64,000 nt of DNA from UBA7672 sp040398425 (GCA_040398425.1 JBBATZ010000002.1:1-64000); one strand, 5' to 3'. Shown: positions 1-9,050, counted from the first letter of the stretch. Made by a program: numbers and translations. The notes: generated by a model not told the origin, from the sequence alone.

Positions 1-126
1 GCCGCATTGCAGCGCTCGGTTTTGCTTGATGAACTTCTGAATCGGGCTCTTAGACGTGTATTCCCTAGCGAAAACAAGAATTGGCCGCACGCCCGGACCT
101 TTGCGAACCAAACTGTCGCGCGTCAT
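1..126 (-). CDS. Partial CDS, N-terminus of an unknown protein running off the window
   Basis: On the minus strand an ATG at 126-124 opens a reading frame of 42 codons that runs without a stop to the window edge, beginning MTRDSLVRKG. A GGAA lies just upstream as a possible ribosome binding site. It sits 28 bases downstream of the methyltransferase gene on the same strand, so it may be the next gene of that run. Too little is present to name it; a glycan-related role is only a guess from context. Confidence 0.4.
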   Translation of the reverse strand, partial: MTRDSLVRKGPGVRPILVFAREYTSKSPIQKFIKQNRALQCG

Positions 127-154
127 TTTCCAAGTGTGGCGCCCGAGGCCCGGC

Positions 155-802
155 TCAGCCCGCCCGCCGGCGGTAACCAACGATCTCGTAAGGTCGCTCG
201 GGATCATCGAAGCGCTCGCGATGCGCGATCTCGAAATAAGCGCCGAGTATCTTGTCCCAGCGATGGAAAAACTTGGGGCGACCTGCCTCGCGATCCTGCT
301 GGCTTACCTCGATGATGATCCCGCCGGGCTTCAGGCAGGTGTCCAGCACGCGACAAGCCTCGGCGCCATCCTTCTCGCGAATGTACATCAGCATCTCGGC
401 GCAGAAGATGACGTCGTAGGTCCGGCCAGGCTTCAGCGAGAGCAGGTCGCTCTGAAGGTACGCCACGTTGGCCGCGCCGCCGGTCTGCTTTTCGGTAAGC
501 GCCAGAGCTTCGCTTGCAATGTCGACCGCCGTGATGTGGGTGAACTGCGGTACGATCATCGCCGTGAACACGCCAACGCTGCATCCGACTTCCAGCGCAC
601 TGTCGGATCCTGTGCGCCACTGCTTCATCAGGTCGAGCGTGCGTTCGTATTTCAGCTTCTCGTATGGCTTGGTCTGATAGCCGAAATAATCGCCATGCTT
701 GCGGTACTTGTGTTCGAATTCGTGAAGGCGATTGCCCGTCTTGAGCAGGCGATCAATCGAATAGCGGATCTGGTGCCAGACAGACGATACCGGATTGCTC
801 AT
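155..802 (-). CDS. Class I SAM-dependent methyltransferase (NodS-like)
   Basis: This 215-residue protein has the Rossmann SAM-binding signature EVGCSVGVFT at residues 71-80, followed by the acidic AVDI at 92-95. That is the pattern of small class I methyltransferases related to NodS and other sugar or lipid N/O-methylases. Substrate cannot be read from the sequence. The ATG at 802 lies 12 bases after the stop of the FkbM-type methyltransferase on the same strand, so the two are probably co-transcribed. Context with a sugar aminotransferase and other glycan genes suggests modification of a surface polysaccharide (inference). Confidence 0.8.
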   Translation of the reverse strand: MSNPVSSVWHQIRYSIDRLLKTGNRLHEFEHKYRKHGDYFGYQTKPYEKLKYERTLDLMKQWRTGSDSALEVGCSVGVFTAMIVPQFTHITAVDIASEALALTEKQTGGAANVAYLQSDLLSLKPGRTYDVIFCAEMLMYIREKDGAEACRVLDTCLKPGGIIIEVSQQDREAGRPKFFHRWDKILGAYFEIAHRERFDDPERPYEIVGYRRRAG

Positions 803-814
803 GGTCAGCCTCGT

Positions 815-1609
815 TCAGCTGGCATTGTCGAAATAGTGGTCGAGTCCGATATTGCCGCGCAGCTTGTATCCGCACGCCGCCAGCAGGTTCGAGACGCGCT
901 CCACCGCCTCAGGCAGGATTTCCACCTGCAGCGCGCAGGTGTTGCCCTTCAAGAAGTCGATCATGCCGTTGATCGTTGCTTCCTCATGCCCCTCGACGTC
1001 AATCTTCACGCCCGCTGTTCCGCCGCGCACCTGCAGCAGGTCGTCCAGACGTTCCGCCTTCACCTCGACAATCTGGTCCTTCGGCATCGCGTTGAGCAGG
1101 CCCGTCGACAGCCCGTCGATCGTATGCGCCATGCCGCGATTGGTGGCCGGTCCCTGCGCAAACCGTAGCACCGCCTGTTTGTCGCTCAGCGCCAGCGCAT
1201 GCACTTCCACACTGTCCGTCAGTCCATTCAGCAAAAGGTTGGCATTGAGGTTGGCGAGGTGGCGCGGGATCGGCTCGAACGCCATCACCCGACCGAATAT
1301 CTCCGACTTTGCCATCAGGACCGCGTAGAAGCCGGCGTGCGATCCGATATCGAGGAACATTGGCTTCTCAGGACCCTTGGCGATGGCCCGGCTCATCTGC
1401 TGCAGCCGGGCGATCTCGGCCCGTTCCCAGACGCCAAAACAGAACAGGTTGCGGTCGATGATGTTGTGCTGGTCCAGCAGCCAGTAGGCGCCCAGCCGCT
1501 TCTCCACAAAATGCGGCGGCTTGAACGTCTTTGCGTACTGTTTCCACGCCGAGCGCGCGAAGCGCCGCAGGGGCTCGATATGCTGGAAGGACCGGGGCGC
1601 CGCAAACAT
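815..1609 (-). CDS. FkbM family methyltransferase
   Basis: The 264-residue product has the FkbM layout: a SAM-binding motif FLDIGSHAGFYA at residues 85-96, a FEP motif near 111-113, and the family hallmark KIDVEGHE in the last third. FkbM enzymes O-methylate sugars and small molecules, and in alphaproteobacteria they often sit in capsule or LPS clusters. The N-terminal 60 residues are basic and hydrophobic with no clear signal peptide. It is the first gene of a two-gene minus-strand unit, divergent from the histidine phosphatase-like gene starting 79 bases away. Confidence 0.85.
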   Translation of the reverse strand: MFAAPRSFQHIEPLRRFARSAWKQYAKTFKPPHFVEKRLGAYWLLDQHNIIDRNLFCFGVWERAEIARLQQMSRAIAKGPEKPMFLDIGSHAGFYAVLMAKSEIFGRVMAFEPIPRHLANLNANLLLNGLTDSVEVHALALSDKQAVLRFAQGPATNRGMAHTIDGLSTGLLNAMPKDQIVEVKAERLDDLLQVRGGTAGVKIDVEGHEEATINGMIDFLKGNTCALQVEILPEAVERVSNLLAACGYKLRGNIGLDHYFDNAS

Positions 1610-1688
1610 GGCGGTTCCTTAGCCTCGGCAGCCGGCTAACGCCAGCGACCAGATTGGCAGGACAGTTCGTTGTCTCTACCCTTGTGGC

Positions 1689-2291
1689 ATGACAGCCCGC
1701 CTTATCCTCGTCCGCCACGGCAACACGTTCGACACGGGCGACGTCGTCACCCGGGTCGGCGGCCGCACAGACCTGCCGCTGTCCGTCTCAGGGCGCGCAC
1801 AGGCTGAGGCCCTCGGCCGACATTTTGCCTCCACCCCGTTTGCATCCGCCCGCTCCGGCCCCCTCAAGCGCACACGCGAGACGGCAGCAACCATCCTCGC
1901 CGTTCAGGCCACTCCGCCTGAGCTGAGCACGGATCTTTTCCTGCGTGAGATCGACTACGGCCCTGACGAGAACCGTCCCGAGGACGAAGTCATCGCCCGC
2001 ATCGGACAGCCCGCGCTCGATGCCTGGGAGCGCGACTCCATCCCGCCGCCCGGCTGGCGCGTCGATCCCGATGCGCTGATCGGCAACTGGCAGGAGACTT
2101 TCGCCGAGCTCCGCGACCAACCCGGCGACCACCTGATCGTCACCTCAAATGGCATTGCCCGCTTCGCGCTGGCCGCCGTTGGCGCTCGCCAGCACGACGC
2201 CAAACTGAAGACAGGCGCCTGGGGCGTGGTCGAAGTGAAAGGGCAGGACGTCAGCGTCCTCGCCTGGAACGTCCGTCCGCAGGACGCGTAA
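1689..2291 (+). CDS. Histidine phosphatase superfamily protein lacking the second catalytic histidine
   Basis: A 200-residue phosphoglycerate-mutase-like protein. The phosphohistidine motif LVRHGNT is present with H10, plus an arginine-rich RTRET stretch at 61-65 and an acidic LREIDYG at 85-91. The C-terminal motif, normally SHG with the second catalytic histidine, reads VTSNG at 151-155, with N154 where histidine is expected. The protein keeps the nucleophile but may be weak, altered or inactive as a phosphatase. Its role is unknown. It is transcribed alone, divergent from fkbM and convergent with the next small gene. Confidence 0.8.
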   Translation: MTARLILVRHGNTFDTGDVVTRVGGRTDLPLSVSGRAQAEALGRHFASTPFASARSGPLKRTRETAATILAVQATPPELSTDLFLREIDYGPDENRPEDEVIARIGQPALDAWERDSIPPPGWRVDPDALIGNWQETFAELRDQPGDHLIVTSNGIARFALAAVGARQHDAKLKTGAWGVVEVKGQDVSVLAWNVRPQDA

Positions 2292-2303
2292 CGGCGCGCA
2301 CCG

Positions 2304-2768
2304 TCAGTCGCGATCCCGGCCGCCCTTGCGAATGTCGCTCTTGGGCCTGGCGACGCCTACGCGGGGCGGCGTCGGCATGACACCCGGCGACGTCGCCCGC
2401 CGGCTGATCTCTTTCTCGACGAGGGGAAGGGCGGTCCTGGCCGCTGCGCTCTTGGGATGTGCGGTGTCGCGCGAGATACGTTCCGTCGACATGTGATAGG
2501 CCCGCAGCTGATAGTCCGTCATTGTCGGCAGTCGCGCCGCCAGTTCGCGGTCGGGCGTTGCCGCCGCCTTGGTCACGGTCTTCGCTGCAGGCTTGGCCGG
2601 TTCAATCTCGGGCTCGTCCGCGACCGGGCTCTTCTTGGGTTTCGACGTACGTGGGGATTTGGCCAAGCGGGCAAGCCTTTCAGGCTGAAGGACAGGTCGT
2701 CCCGGCAAAGACGCCGCCGAAGCCAGAAATCCGATTCGGAAGAGATCGATGAGCTGAGATAATCGCAC
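2304..2768 (-). CDS. Hypothetical basic protein
   Basis: A 154-residue ORF with a GTG start at 2768. A Lys/Pro/Ala-rich linker (about residues 35-75) is followed by a more regular segment with the motif TMTDYQLRAYHMS and an arginine-rich tail. No catalytic motif, signal peptide or membrane span is evident. It is convergent with the phosphatase-like gene (12 bases apart). Codon use matches its neighbours, which supports a real gene, but the start could lie at a later codon. I do not recognise the family. Confidence 0.5.
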   Translation of the reverse strand: MRLSQLIDLFRIGFLASAASLPGRPVLQPERLARLAKSPRTSKPKKSPVADEPEIEPAKPAAKTVTKAAATPDRELAARLPTMTDYQLRAYHMSTERISRDTAHPKSAAARTALPLVEKEISRRATSPGVMPTPPRVGVARPKSDIRKGGRDRD

Positions 2769-2937
2769 GCCCCACCCCCCGGCACAACGCGAATAACCTG
2801 CGCGATCTGGCGGCCTGCGACGGCCGGCCGCGCTTTTGCCGGCCCTACGTTACAGATTGCTGCGCAAGGTGATTTGCCCCCAAAATGCGACGCGGGCATC
2901 TGTGCCGCCTTCCAAAGTTGAGCGTGAGTCCATCGCC

Positions 2938-4092
2938 ATGAACTTCATCGACCTGCAGGCCCAGCGTCAGCGTATCGCCCCCGAGATCGACGCCGCCATC
3001 GGGCGCGTGCTGTCCACCTGCGGTTTCATCATGGGGCCCGAGGTCACGAACTTCGAAAAATCGCTCGCGGCCTTTGCCGGCGCCAAGCACGCACTCGCCT
3101 GCGCCAATGGAACCGACGCGCTGCTGATCCCGTTGCGCGCCTGGAATATCGGCCCGGGCGACGCTGTCTTCGTGCCCAGCTTCACCTTCGTTGCGAGCGC
3201 CGAAGTCGCCCCGCTCGTCGGCGCCAGTCCTGTCTTCGTCGATGTCCTGCCCGACACCTACAACATGGACCCCGCCAGCCTCGAGGCAGCGATCGAGTCA
3301 GTGAAGAAGGACGGCAAGCTCAAGCCGCGCGCCATCATCGCCGTCGACCTGTTCGGCCAGCCGGCCGACTATCCCGTCATTTCCGCGATAGCGAAGAAGC
3401 ACGGCCTCAAACTCATCGCCGACCAGGCGCAGGGCTTCGGCTGCACACTCAATGGCCGTCAGCCGCTAGAATGGGCTGACGCGGCAACCGCGTCCTTCTT
3501 CCCTGCAAAACCGCTCGGCTGCTATGGCGACGGCGGCGCAGTCCTCACCAATGATGATTCACTCGCCGGCCTCGTCGACTCGATCCGCATCCACGGCAAG
3601 GCCAGCGCTGAAGACATGGCTGCGAAGAAATACGACAACGATCCGCGCTATCTCAACATACGTGTCGGCGTGAACTCGCGCCTCGATGCGATGCAGGCGG
3701 CGATCCTTTCCGAGAAACTGAAAATCTACCCGGACGAACTTCAGAAACGCGACGCGATCGCGACCCGCTATAGTGAAGGCCTGGCCAAATACGTCCGCCG
3801 GGTGCCGACCGTCATCGCCGGCGGCTTCTCCAACTGGGCGCAGTACACGATCGAGCACGACGATCGCGATGGTCTCATCGCCCACCTCAAAACCAAGAGT
3901 GTGCCCACCGCGATCTACTACCCGATCCCGATCCACATGCAGGACGTTTACGCAGTCTACCCCAAAGCGCCGAACGGCCTTCCTGTCACCGAAGACATCC
4001 GCAACCGCGTGATGTCGCTGCCGATGCATCCCTATCTCAGCCTTGAAGACCAGGATCAGGTGATCGGCGCCATCCGCGGCTTCAACGGCTGA
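2938..4092 (+). CDS. DegT/DnrJ/EryC1/StrS PLP-dependent sugar aminotransferase (WbpE-like)
   Basis: A 384-residue fold-type I aminotransferase. The N-terminal MNFIDLQAQ, the CANGTDAL motif at 55-62, DQAQGFG at 162-168 and the PLP-binding lysine K191 in FFPAKPLGCYGDGG are all present. The overall pattern, including VMSLPMHPYL near the C-terminus, resembles WbpE/PglE enzymes that transaminate a UDP-keto-sugar using glutamate. I chose ATG 2938 because homologues begin at this point, and the 34 upstream in-frame codons look non-coding. It should supply an amino sugar for a surface glycan, in line with the methyltransferases on both sides. Confidence 0.88.
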   Translation: MNFIDLQAQRQRIAPEIDAAIGRVLSTCGFIMGPEVTNFEKSLAAFAGAKHALACANGTDALLIPLRAWNIGPGDAVFVPSFTFVASAEVAPLVGASPVFVDVLPDTYNMDPASLEAAIESVKKDGKLKPRAIIAVDLFGQPADYPVISAIAKKHGLKLIADQAQGFGCTLNGRQPLEWADAATASFFPAKPLGCYGDGGAVLTNDDSLAGLVDSIRIHGKASAEDMAAKKYDNDPRYLNIRVGVNSRLDAMQAAILSEKLKIYPDELQKRDAIATRYSEGLAKYVRRVPTVIAGGFSNWAQYTIEHDDRDGLIAHLKTKSVPTAIYYPIPIHMQDVYAVYPKAPNGLPVTEDIRNRVMSLPMHPYLSLEDQDQVIGAIRGFNG

Positions 4093-4236
4093 GCTTTCCG
4101 AAAAACCGACGCTGTAGCGGGATCGTCTGAGGCGGGATCGCCAACGGCGTTCCGCCGATGGCGTGAATCCAGCTTGCATCAAGGAGCCCAGAGCGCCCGA
4201 ACAGTCGCCAGTGTTTCCAACAAAAGCGATCGCGCT

Positions 4237-5832
4237 CTAGCCTGGCTTCGTCGCGAGGTATGTTACCAGGAGCGTTTCCAGTTCCGCTCTGGGAAACTTC
4301 CTGAACGGTTCCACGATCGCGTCATACACTTCGTCGGGCATAGGCGCCGGCTCGGGCGGCCACGGGCTCGCTTTAACCGCAAACCGGGCCCCACTAAAGC
4401 AGGCCTCTACTTCAGATGGTCGGAGGCGATTGGAAACATCGGCGTTTGGCACACCGACGGCCCAATCGTCGCCCTGGGTTAGGAATGACCACGCATTGAA
4501 CTGGGGCGATGTGTAGGATCGGTGGTCGACAAAATCCACCACGTGCCGATGCACGCCGCCGGGAGCGGTCAAAGCGAAGAGCCGGACCAGGGCAGAGCCA
4601 AGATCTGGGATATGCTCCAGCACCGCGCGAGAGAACGTGAGGTCGAACGGACCCTTGTCAAGCGGGAGGTCATAGATACTGCGCGCTTCATGTTCGATCG
4701 GAACATTTCTGGCACCGTTGTAGAGGTCGCCCGCCAGCAATGCCTTGAAGTCGAAGTCGCGCACGCGCGACATGAACGCATCGCGAGAGAAGCGGGGATT
4801 GATGTGGTATTCGTCCGGAAGCATCAGGCAGGCCGCGAGAAGATCGTAAAGCGCCTCGGCCGAGCGAGCCAGATCGTGGGGCTCCAGTAGATCGAAAGCG
4901 TAACCGCCGCGCGCACCATTGAGATATAGCAGCGTCGAGTTGCCAAGCACGTTTGACACGCCGCAACCGGTGTCGCAGCACATGGCCCCGACAAGGCGCT
5001 CACCCATCAAATCGATAAGCGGCCTCACGGTCTCCTTCACGTTCAACGGCCCGTAGATCCATCGCGGGTCACCGAGAAGCAGGCGACGCGCCGTCGAGTA
5101 GCTGCGATCAAGTTCCCGCCAACGCGCATTGAACTCCTGGATACTGCTGATGATAGCGTGATCCGCAGCGATGCTTATAGGCGGGACGACAGACACAGCC
5201 ACTTCGGCGATCTCGATCGCGGAATCCTGCTCAGGCAGTATTCCGACGAAATCGCCGTTGCCGTGGAGCATTTCCGGCACGTCCCATTCGAAACTGAATG
5301 TCTCGAACTCTGCGCCAGCCCACATCCTTTGCCAGCCGCTGTTTCCAACATCGCATGTCGAATAGGCGATGAGGAACTCGGATTCGCGCATGCGATCGGC
5401 CGCCCGCACGACGACTTGCACGCGGATGCGGGCGCCGCTCGCGGCGCGCTCGAATGCATCCGACACGCGGACCGACACGCCACCGGTCTTTCCTGAGGGC
5501 GAAGCGTCCAGGCTTCCGCCCGACACGCGCAGCACCTTGCGGCCCGGCCCGCTGACGACCTCGACCTTTATGCTCTTGGGCACCTCAACGCGCTGCATTG
5601 GGAACTGGTCAAGCGCCAGCTGAAACCGCGGCAGTTCAATCGGCGGCTCTGCCGGCGCGTCGCTGGCGACAATCTCCGGCGTCTTGATCTCTGGTACGGA
5701 AGCCATTGTGGCGTCAGTCTCCCGCGCAGGCGTGGGTGGAGGCGCGGCAGGCGCACTCGGATCCTTCGGAGACGGCAGCGAGCGGTGTTCGCCAGGCCTT
5801 GAGCCAGAGCGTCGGCCTCTTTTTTTACTCAT
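4237..5832 (-). CDS. Beta-sandwich module plus SAM-dependent methyltransferase fusion
   Basis: The 531-residue protein has three parts. A basic Pro/Ala-rich tail (1-65) precedes a beta-strand-rich module (about 68-220) containing SGWQR at 165-169 and DFVGI at 194-198. A methyltransferase-like domain (about 270-500) follows, with CDTGCGVSN and the post-motif LTFSRAVLEHIPD. The module resembles carbohydrate-binding jelly-rolls in strand pattern only, and the neighbouring protein upstream contains the same module. Start 5832 was preferred over 5925 because MSKKRGRR reads as a natural N-terminus. A glycan methylase that grips its polymer is the favoured inference. Confidence 0.7.
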   Translation of the reverse strand: MSKKRGRRSGSRPGEHRSLPSPKDPSAPAAPPPTPARETDATMASVPEIKTPEIVASDAPAEPPIELPRFQLALDQFPMQRVEVPKSIKVEVVSGPGRKVLRVSGGSLDASPSGKTGGVSVRVSDAFERAASGARIRVQVVVRAADRMRESEFLIAYSTCDVGNSGWQRMWAGAEFETFSFEWDVPEMLHGNGDFVGILPEQDSAIEIAEVAVSVVPPISIAADHAIISSIQEFNARWRELDRSYSTARRLLLGDPRWIYGPLNVKETVRPLIDLMGERLVGAMCCDTGCGVSNVLGNSTLLYLNGARGGYAFDLLEPHDLARSAEALYDLLAACLMLPDEYHINPRFSRDAFMSRVRDFDFKALLAGDLYNGARNVPIEHEARSIYDLPLDKGPFDLTFSRAVLEHIPDLGSALVRLFALTAPGGVHRHVVDFVDHRSYTSPQFNAWSFLTQGDDWAVGVPNADVSNRLRPSEVEACFSGARFAVKASPWPPEPAPMPDEVYDAIVEPFRKFPRAELETLLVTYLATKPG

Positions 5833-5939
5833 CCAGGATCCCGCCAGCAGATGACGATAGATTGATTCTATGGCTGAAGGTCGGTCAAGGGCCCGAAAAG
5901 AGAGGAAGAATTGTATTCGCTCCAACCTAGGGAGAAATT

Positions 5940-6572
5940 CTACGGAACCAGTTCGTTCCGTTCAGTCAGCGGCGGTATACCCTTCTTGCCGGCGGAGCGG
6001 ATCTCGACAGAGCGTACGTCCATCACGCGATGCTTGTCGGGCGCGACGGGGCGTATGCCGACAAAGTCATAGCCTTCCTCACTCCCGCGCTTCGGCGTGT
6101 AGAAGGTCAGGGTGTAGGGCTGGAACTCCCGCGTCAGCGTGAAGCGCTGCCACCCGCTTTCGCTCTCCATCTTGGCGAAATAGTTCACCTCGAACTGACT
6201 CGCCGGAAAATCGCCCACCGAGCGCGCCTCGATCACCACCTCGATTGGCCGCGACTCCAGAGCGAACTCCAGGTCTTCGGCGAGGACAAGATGCGGCCCA
6301 AGCCGCGGGTCTTCGTACTTGGCCGTGGACTGCCGGTCGATACGCAGGAATGCCTTGCCGCCGTCGGGGTGCATCAGGTCGATATTCAAGCCGGATAGCT
6401 CGCCGAGCACGAACCGGTTCAACTCGTCCCCCTGCACGGTGACGTCGAGCGCATTTCGGCCCCCGCCACTCACCGCCCCGGTCGGCAACCGGGCCGCAAA
6501 CGGATTGACCGCCACGAAGATGAAAGTGCTGGCCAGCGCTGCCGCTAGCGGGAAGAAGAGAAAATCACGCAT
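5940..6572 (-). CDS. Membrane-anchored protein with the same beta-sandwich-like module
   Basis: A 210-residue protein with one N-terminal hydrophobic segment (about 4-24) that should act as signal anchor, followed by a soluble beta-rich region. Residues 139-143 (SGWQR) and 169-173 (DFVGI) match the downstream methyltransferase fusion, with nearly the same spacing. No enzymatic motif is seen. It is transcribed just ahead of the fusion gene (107 bases between them), so the two may act on the same envelope polymer, one on each side of the membrane (inference). Confidence 0.65.
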   Translation of the reverse strand: MRDFLFFPLAAALASTFIFVAVNPFAARLPTGAVSGGGRNALDVTVQGDELNRFVLGELSGLNIDLMHPDGGKAFLRIDRQSTAKYEDPRLGPHLVLAEDLEFALESRPIEVVIEARSVGDFPASQFEVNYFAKMESESGWQRFTLTREFQPYTLTFYTPKRGSEEGYDFVGIRPVAPDKHRVMDVRSVEIRSAGKKGIPPLTERNELVP

Positions 6573-6642
6573 GCGCCTGCTTACGCTGCCGCTTAAGCGC
6601 CCGTAAATCCTCCCATCGCAGGGTCATTCCAACTCTTAACTC

Positions 6643-7131
6643 ATGGCCCGTTCGCGCATGCCCCTGGCAGCTCTCCAGAACCCAGACAGGCTGCGCGCAG
6701 CCAACATCAATCCGGTCACCGGATTGGCGACCGACTATCTCAATCATTACAACGAAGTAGCGATGCTGGTGGCGACGCTGGCCGACATGCCCGACATGGC
6801 GGACTGCGTGCTCGACTGGCGTCCCGTGGGCTACCCCACACATTTCGCCCGGACCGGATTCGCAGCGCGTGGTCTCGCCATCGCCGGCTGGCTGGTCGCC
6901 CAGCGCGATGTGAAAGCGCAATTCTGCGCCGTTCGCAGCGAACTCGAATCGCGCATCGCTTCCGTCCAGCGGCGGCTCGCCTCAAGCCAGGTGCCGGAAC
7001 TCATCGCCAACGAAGCCCCTGCCATTTTCGCTGACATTGCCCGCCTCGGCGGTGTCATCAACGGCGGCAAGGGCGCGCCGATGCTCCAGCAATCAGCAGC
7101 CCAGGACCTGGTGGACTCACTGTTCGACTGA
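6643..7131 (+). CDS. Conserved hypothetical protein
   Basis: A 162-residue protein, mostly alpha-helical in composition, with no signal peptide or membrane span. The central region includes TDYLNHYNEVAMLV and a cysteine in DMADCVLDW, and a helix rich in Glu/Arg follows (about 95-120). I do not recognise a named domain. It begins 70 bases from the divergent anchored protein and is followed 17 bases later by a GNAT gene on the same strand, so the two are likely co-transcribed. Confidence 0.65.
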   Translation: MARSRMPLAALQNPDRLRAANINPVTGLATDYLNHYNEVAMLVATLADMPDMADCVLDWRPVGYPTHFARTGFAARGLAIAGWLVAQRDVKAQFCAVRSELESRIASVQRRLASSQVPELIANEAPAIFADIARLGGVINGGKGAPMLQQSAAQDLVDSLFD

Positions 7132-7148
7132 CCCCACCTCAGGGTTCA

Positions 7149-7478
7149 GTGAGGAGCGCTCCCAGGGTCGAAGTTCCCAAGGTCACGGTTGCGATCACCC
7201 GCGAAGAGAGGGGCAGTGGCGGCCGCTATATCGCCCATGTCGAAGCCAAGCCCGAAGCCGAGATGACCTATTCGAAAGCCGGCGAGAAGATTCTCATCAT
7301 CGACCACATCGGCGTGCCCGATGAACTCGGCGGCGTGGGCGTCGGCAAGGCGCTGGTCGAATACATGGTGATGGACGTTCGCGCCCTCGGCCTGAAAGTG
7401 ATCTCGCTCTGCCCCTTCACCAACGCCACCCTGCGCAAGCATCCCGAATGGCAGGACATCCTCAAGGACCCGGTCTGA
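7149..7478 (+). CDS. GNAT family N-acetyltransferase, YjdJ/COG2388 type
   Basis: A 109-residue minimal GNAT domain. Acetyl-CoA-binding residues are visible as GVGVGKALVEYMV in the middle of the protein, and the C-terminal CPFTNATLRKHPEW is typical of the small YjdJ/NATD1-like acetyltransferases. Substrate is unknown. The start is a GTG at 7149; no in-frame ATG precedes the conserved region. It follows the hypothetical gene by 17 bases and ends 9 bases before the convergent carboxylase gene. Confidence 0.8.
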   Translation: MRSAPRVEVPKVTVAITREERGSGGRYIAHVEAKPEAEMTYSKAGEKILIIDHIGVPDELGGVGVGKALVEYMVMDVRALGLKVISLCPFTNATLRKHPEWQDILKDPV

Positions 7479-7487
7479 GCGTGAGAG

Positions 7488-9050
7488 CTAAGGCCGCATG
7501 CCGTTAGCGCGCGCGCCCGTCTTCAACACCCGATACGCATGCTTCACGAAGTCCACGACCAGTGGGCGCGTATCGCGCGGATCAATGATCTCCTCCGCGA
7601 TAAACGCTTCTGCCGTCCTGAACGGAGAGCGCATCGCTTCGAACTTGCGATAGAGCTCCTTCAGCTCAGCTTCCGGATCCGCCGAACCTTCCAGCTGACG
7701 TTTGTAGGCCGCCTCGATTCCCCCCGCCATCGGCAACGAGCCCCAATCGCCCGATGGCCAGCAATAGCGCCAGCGCGTTCGCGTCGGATTGAACATCGCG
7801 GACCCAGCCAGCCCATAGGCCTTGCGGATCACCACCGGCAGGATCGGCGTCTGCACCTGATAGACGGCCGCCATGGCGCGCACGCCCCTGCGCGTCACGC
7901 CGGCCCGCTCATGTTTCGCGCCGACAGCAAATCCCGGGCAATCGACAAAGTGGATGATCGGCAGGTGGAACGTGTCCGCAAGATCGAAATGACGCACGAC
8001 CTTATCGCACGCATCCGCCGTCCAAGCGCCATCAAGGAAGAACGGGTCTCCCGCCAGGATCGCCACCGGATGGCCGTCAATGCGCGCCAGTCCCGTCACA
8101 ACCTGACGGCCCCACAGCGACCCGATTTCAAAGAAAGTCGTTTGCCCGTCTTGGCCCTTGTCGCAAACCGCCTCGATGATCTTGCGCGGCATGTAGGGCG
8201 TCTTGCCGTCTTTCGGCACGATGTCGATCAGGAAGTCTTCCTTCCTGTTCGGATCGTCCTCGCTCGGCAGCACCGGCGGCAGCTCTTCGACATTGGCGGG
8301 CAGGTAGGACAGGAAGCGCCGCGCATGTTCGAACGCTTCATGCTCCGAGTTCACGACGTTATCAACGACACCATTCCGACCGTTGATCTCCCAGCCGCCC
8401 AGTCCCTCCTTGTCGACATTCTCGCCAATTGCTTTCGCCACCGGCGGTCCCGCCACAAACACCTGCGAGAGCCCCTTCACCATCACGGAGAAATGGCTCG
8501 TCGCCACGCGCCCCGCGCCAAGTCCCGCGCACGGCCCCAGCGCCAGCGACACCACCGGCGCGCGCGCCATGTTCGCGACCAGCCATTCCCAGGCCGGCGT
8601 CGTCGGAATGTAGGTACGCGGATTCTGCTCCATCGATTTCACGGAGCCCCCGCCGCCCGTGCCATCGACCATCCGAACGATCGGCATGCCGTACTCGTGC
8701 GCCATCTGTTCGGCCATCAGCATCTTGCCGGCGATCGATGCATCCGATGCGCCGCCCCGCACCGTGAAGTCATCCGCGAGAATGACTGCCGGCCGTCCGT
8801 CCAGCGTGGCCCGCCCGAACACCATCGTGGCCGGCAGGAATTCCGCGATCTCCTCGTCGGGTCCATAGCCGGCCTTGCCCGCGATCTTGCCCACCTCGTG
8901 AAAGCTTCCCGGGTCGGCAAGGAAAGCCACGCGCTCGCGCACCGTCAGCTTGCCCTGGCTTCGCTGTCGCGCAACGCGCTCCTCGCCGCCCATCTGTTCG
9001 GCGAGTCGTTCGCGTGCTCTCAATTCGTCGATATGGCTTTTCCAGCTCAT
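7488..9050 (-). CDS. Acyl-CoA carboxylase carboxyltransferase (beta) subunit
   Basis: A 520-residue carboxyltransferase of the propionyl/methylcrotonyl-CoA carboxylase beta family, with both crotonase-like halves. The first half has the GGGGSVKSMEQ loop and GPCAGLGAG; the second has the DCPGFAVG and RKAYGLAG signatures. It would move a carboxyl group from biotin to an acyl-CoA. No biotin carboxylase or BCCP gene lies nearby, so its alpha partner must be encoded elsewhere or it works as a decarboxylase-type homologue. Length is normal. The 119-base gap to the divergent lipoprotein gene should hold its promoter. Confidence 0.85.
   Translation of the reverse strand: MSWKSHIDELRARERLAEQMGGEERVARQRSQGKLTVRERVAFLADPGSFHEVGKIAGKAGYGPDEEIAEFLPATMVFGRATLDGRPAVILADDFTVRGGASDASIAGKMLMAEQMAHEYGMPIVRMVDGTGGGGSVKSMEQNPRTYIPTTPAWEWLVANMARAPVVSLALGPCAGLGAGRVATSHFSVMVKGLSQVFVAGPPVAKAIGENVDKEGLGGWEINGRNGVVDNVVNSEHEAFEHARRFLSYLPANVEELPPVLPSEDDPNRKEDFLIDIVPKDGKTPYMPRKIIEAVCDKGQDGQTTFFEIGSLWGRQVVTGLARIDGHPVAILAGDPFFLDGAWTADACDKVVRHFDLADTFHLPIIHFVDCPGFAVGAKHERAGVTRRGVRAMAAVYQVQTPILPVVIRKAYGLAGSAMFNPTRTRWRYCWPSGDWGSLPMAGGIEAAYKRQLEGSADPEAELKELYRKFEAMRSPFRTAEAFIAEEIIDPRDTRPLVVDFVKHAYRVLKTGARANGMRP

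Noticed and set aside
56..1168. 370-codon plus-strand frame over the methyltransferase pair
   Set aside because: Spans two clearly identified minus-strand genes and has shadow-like composition.
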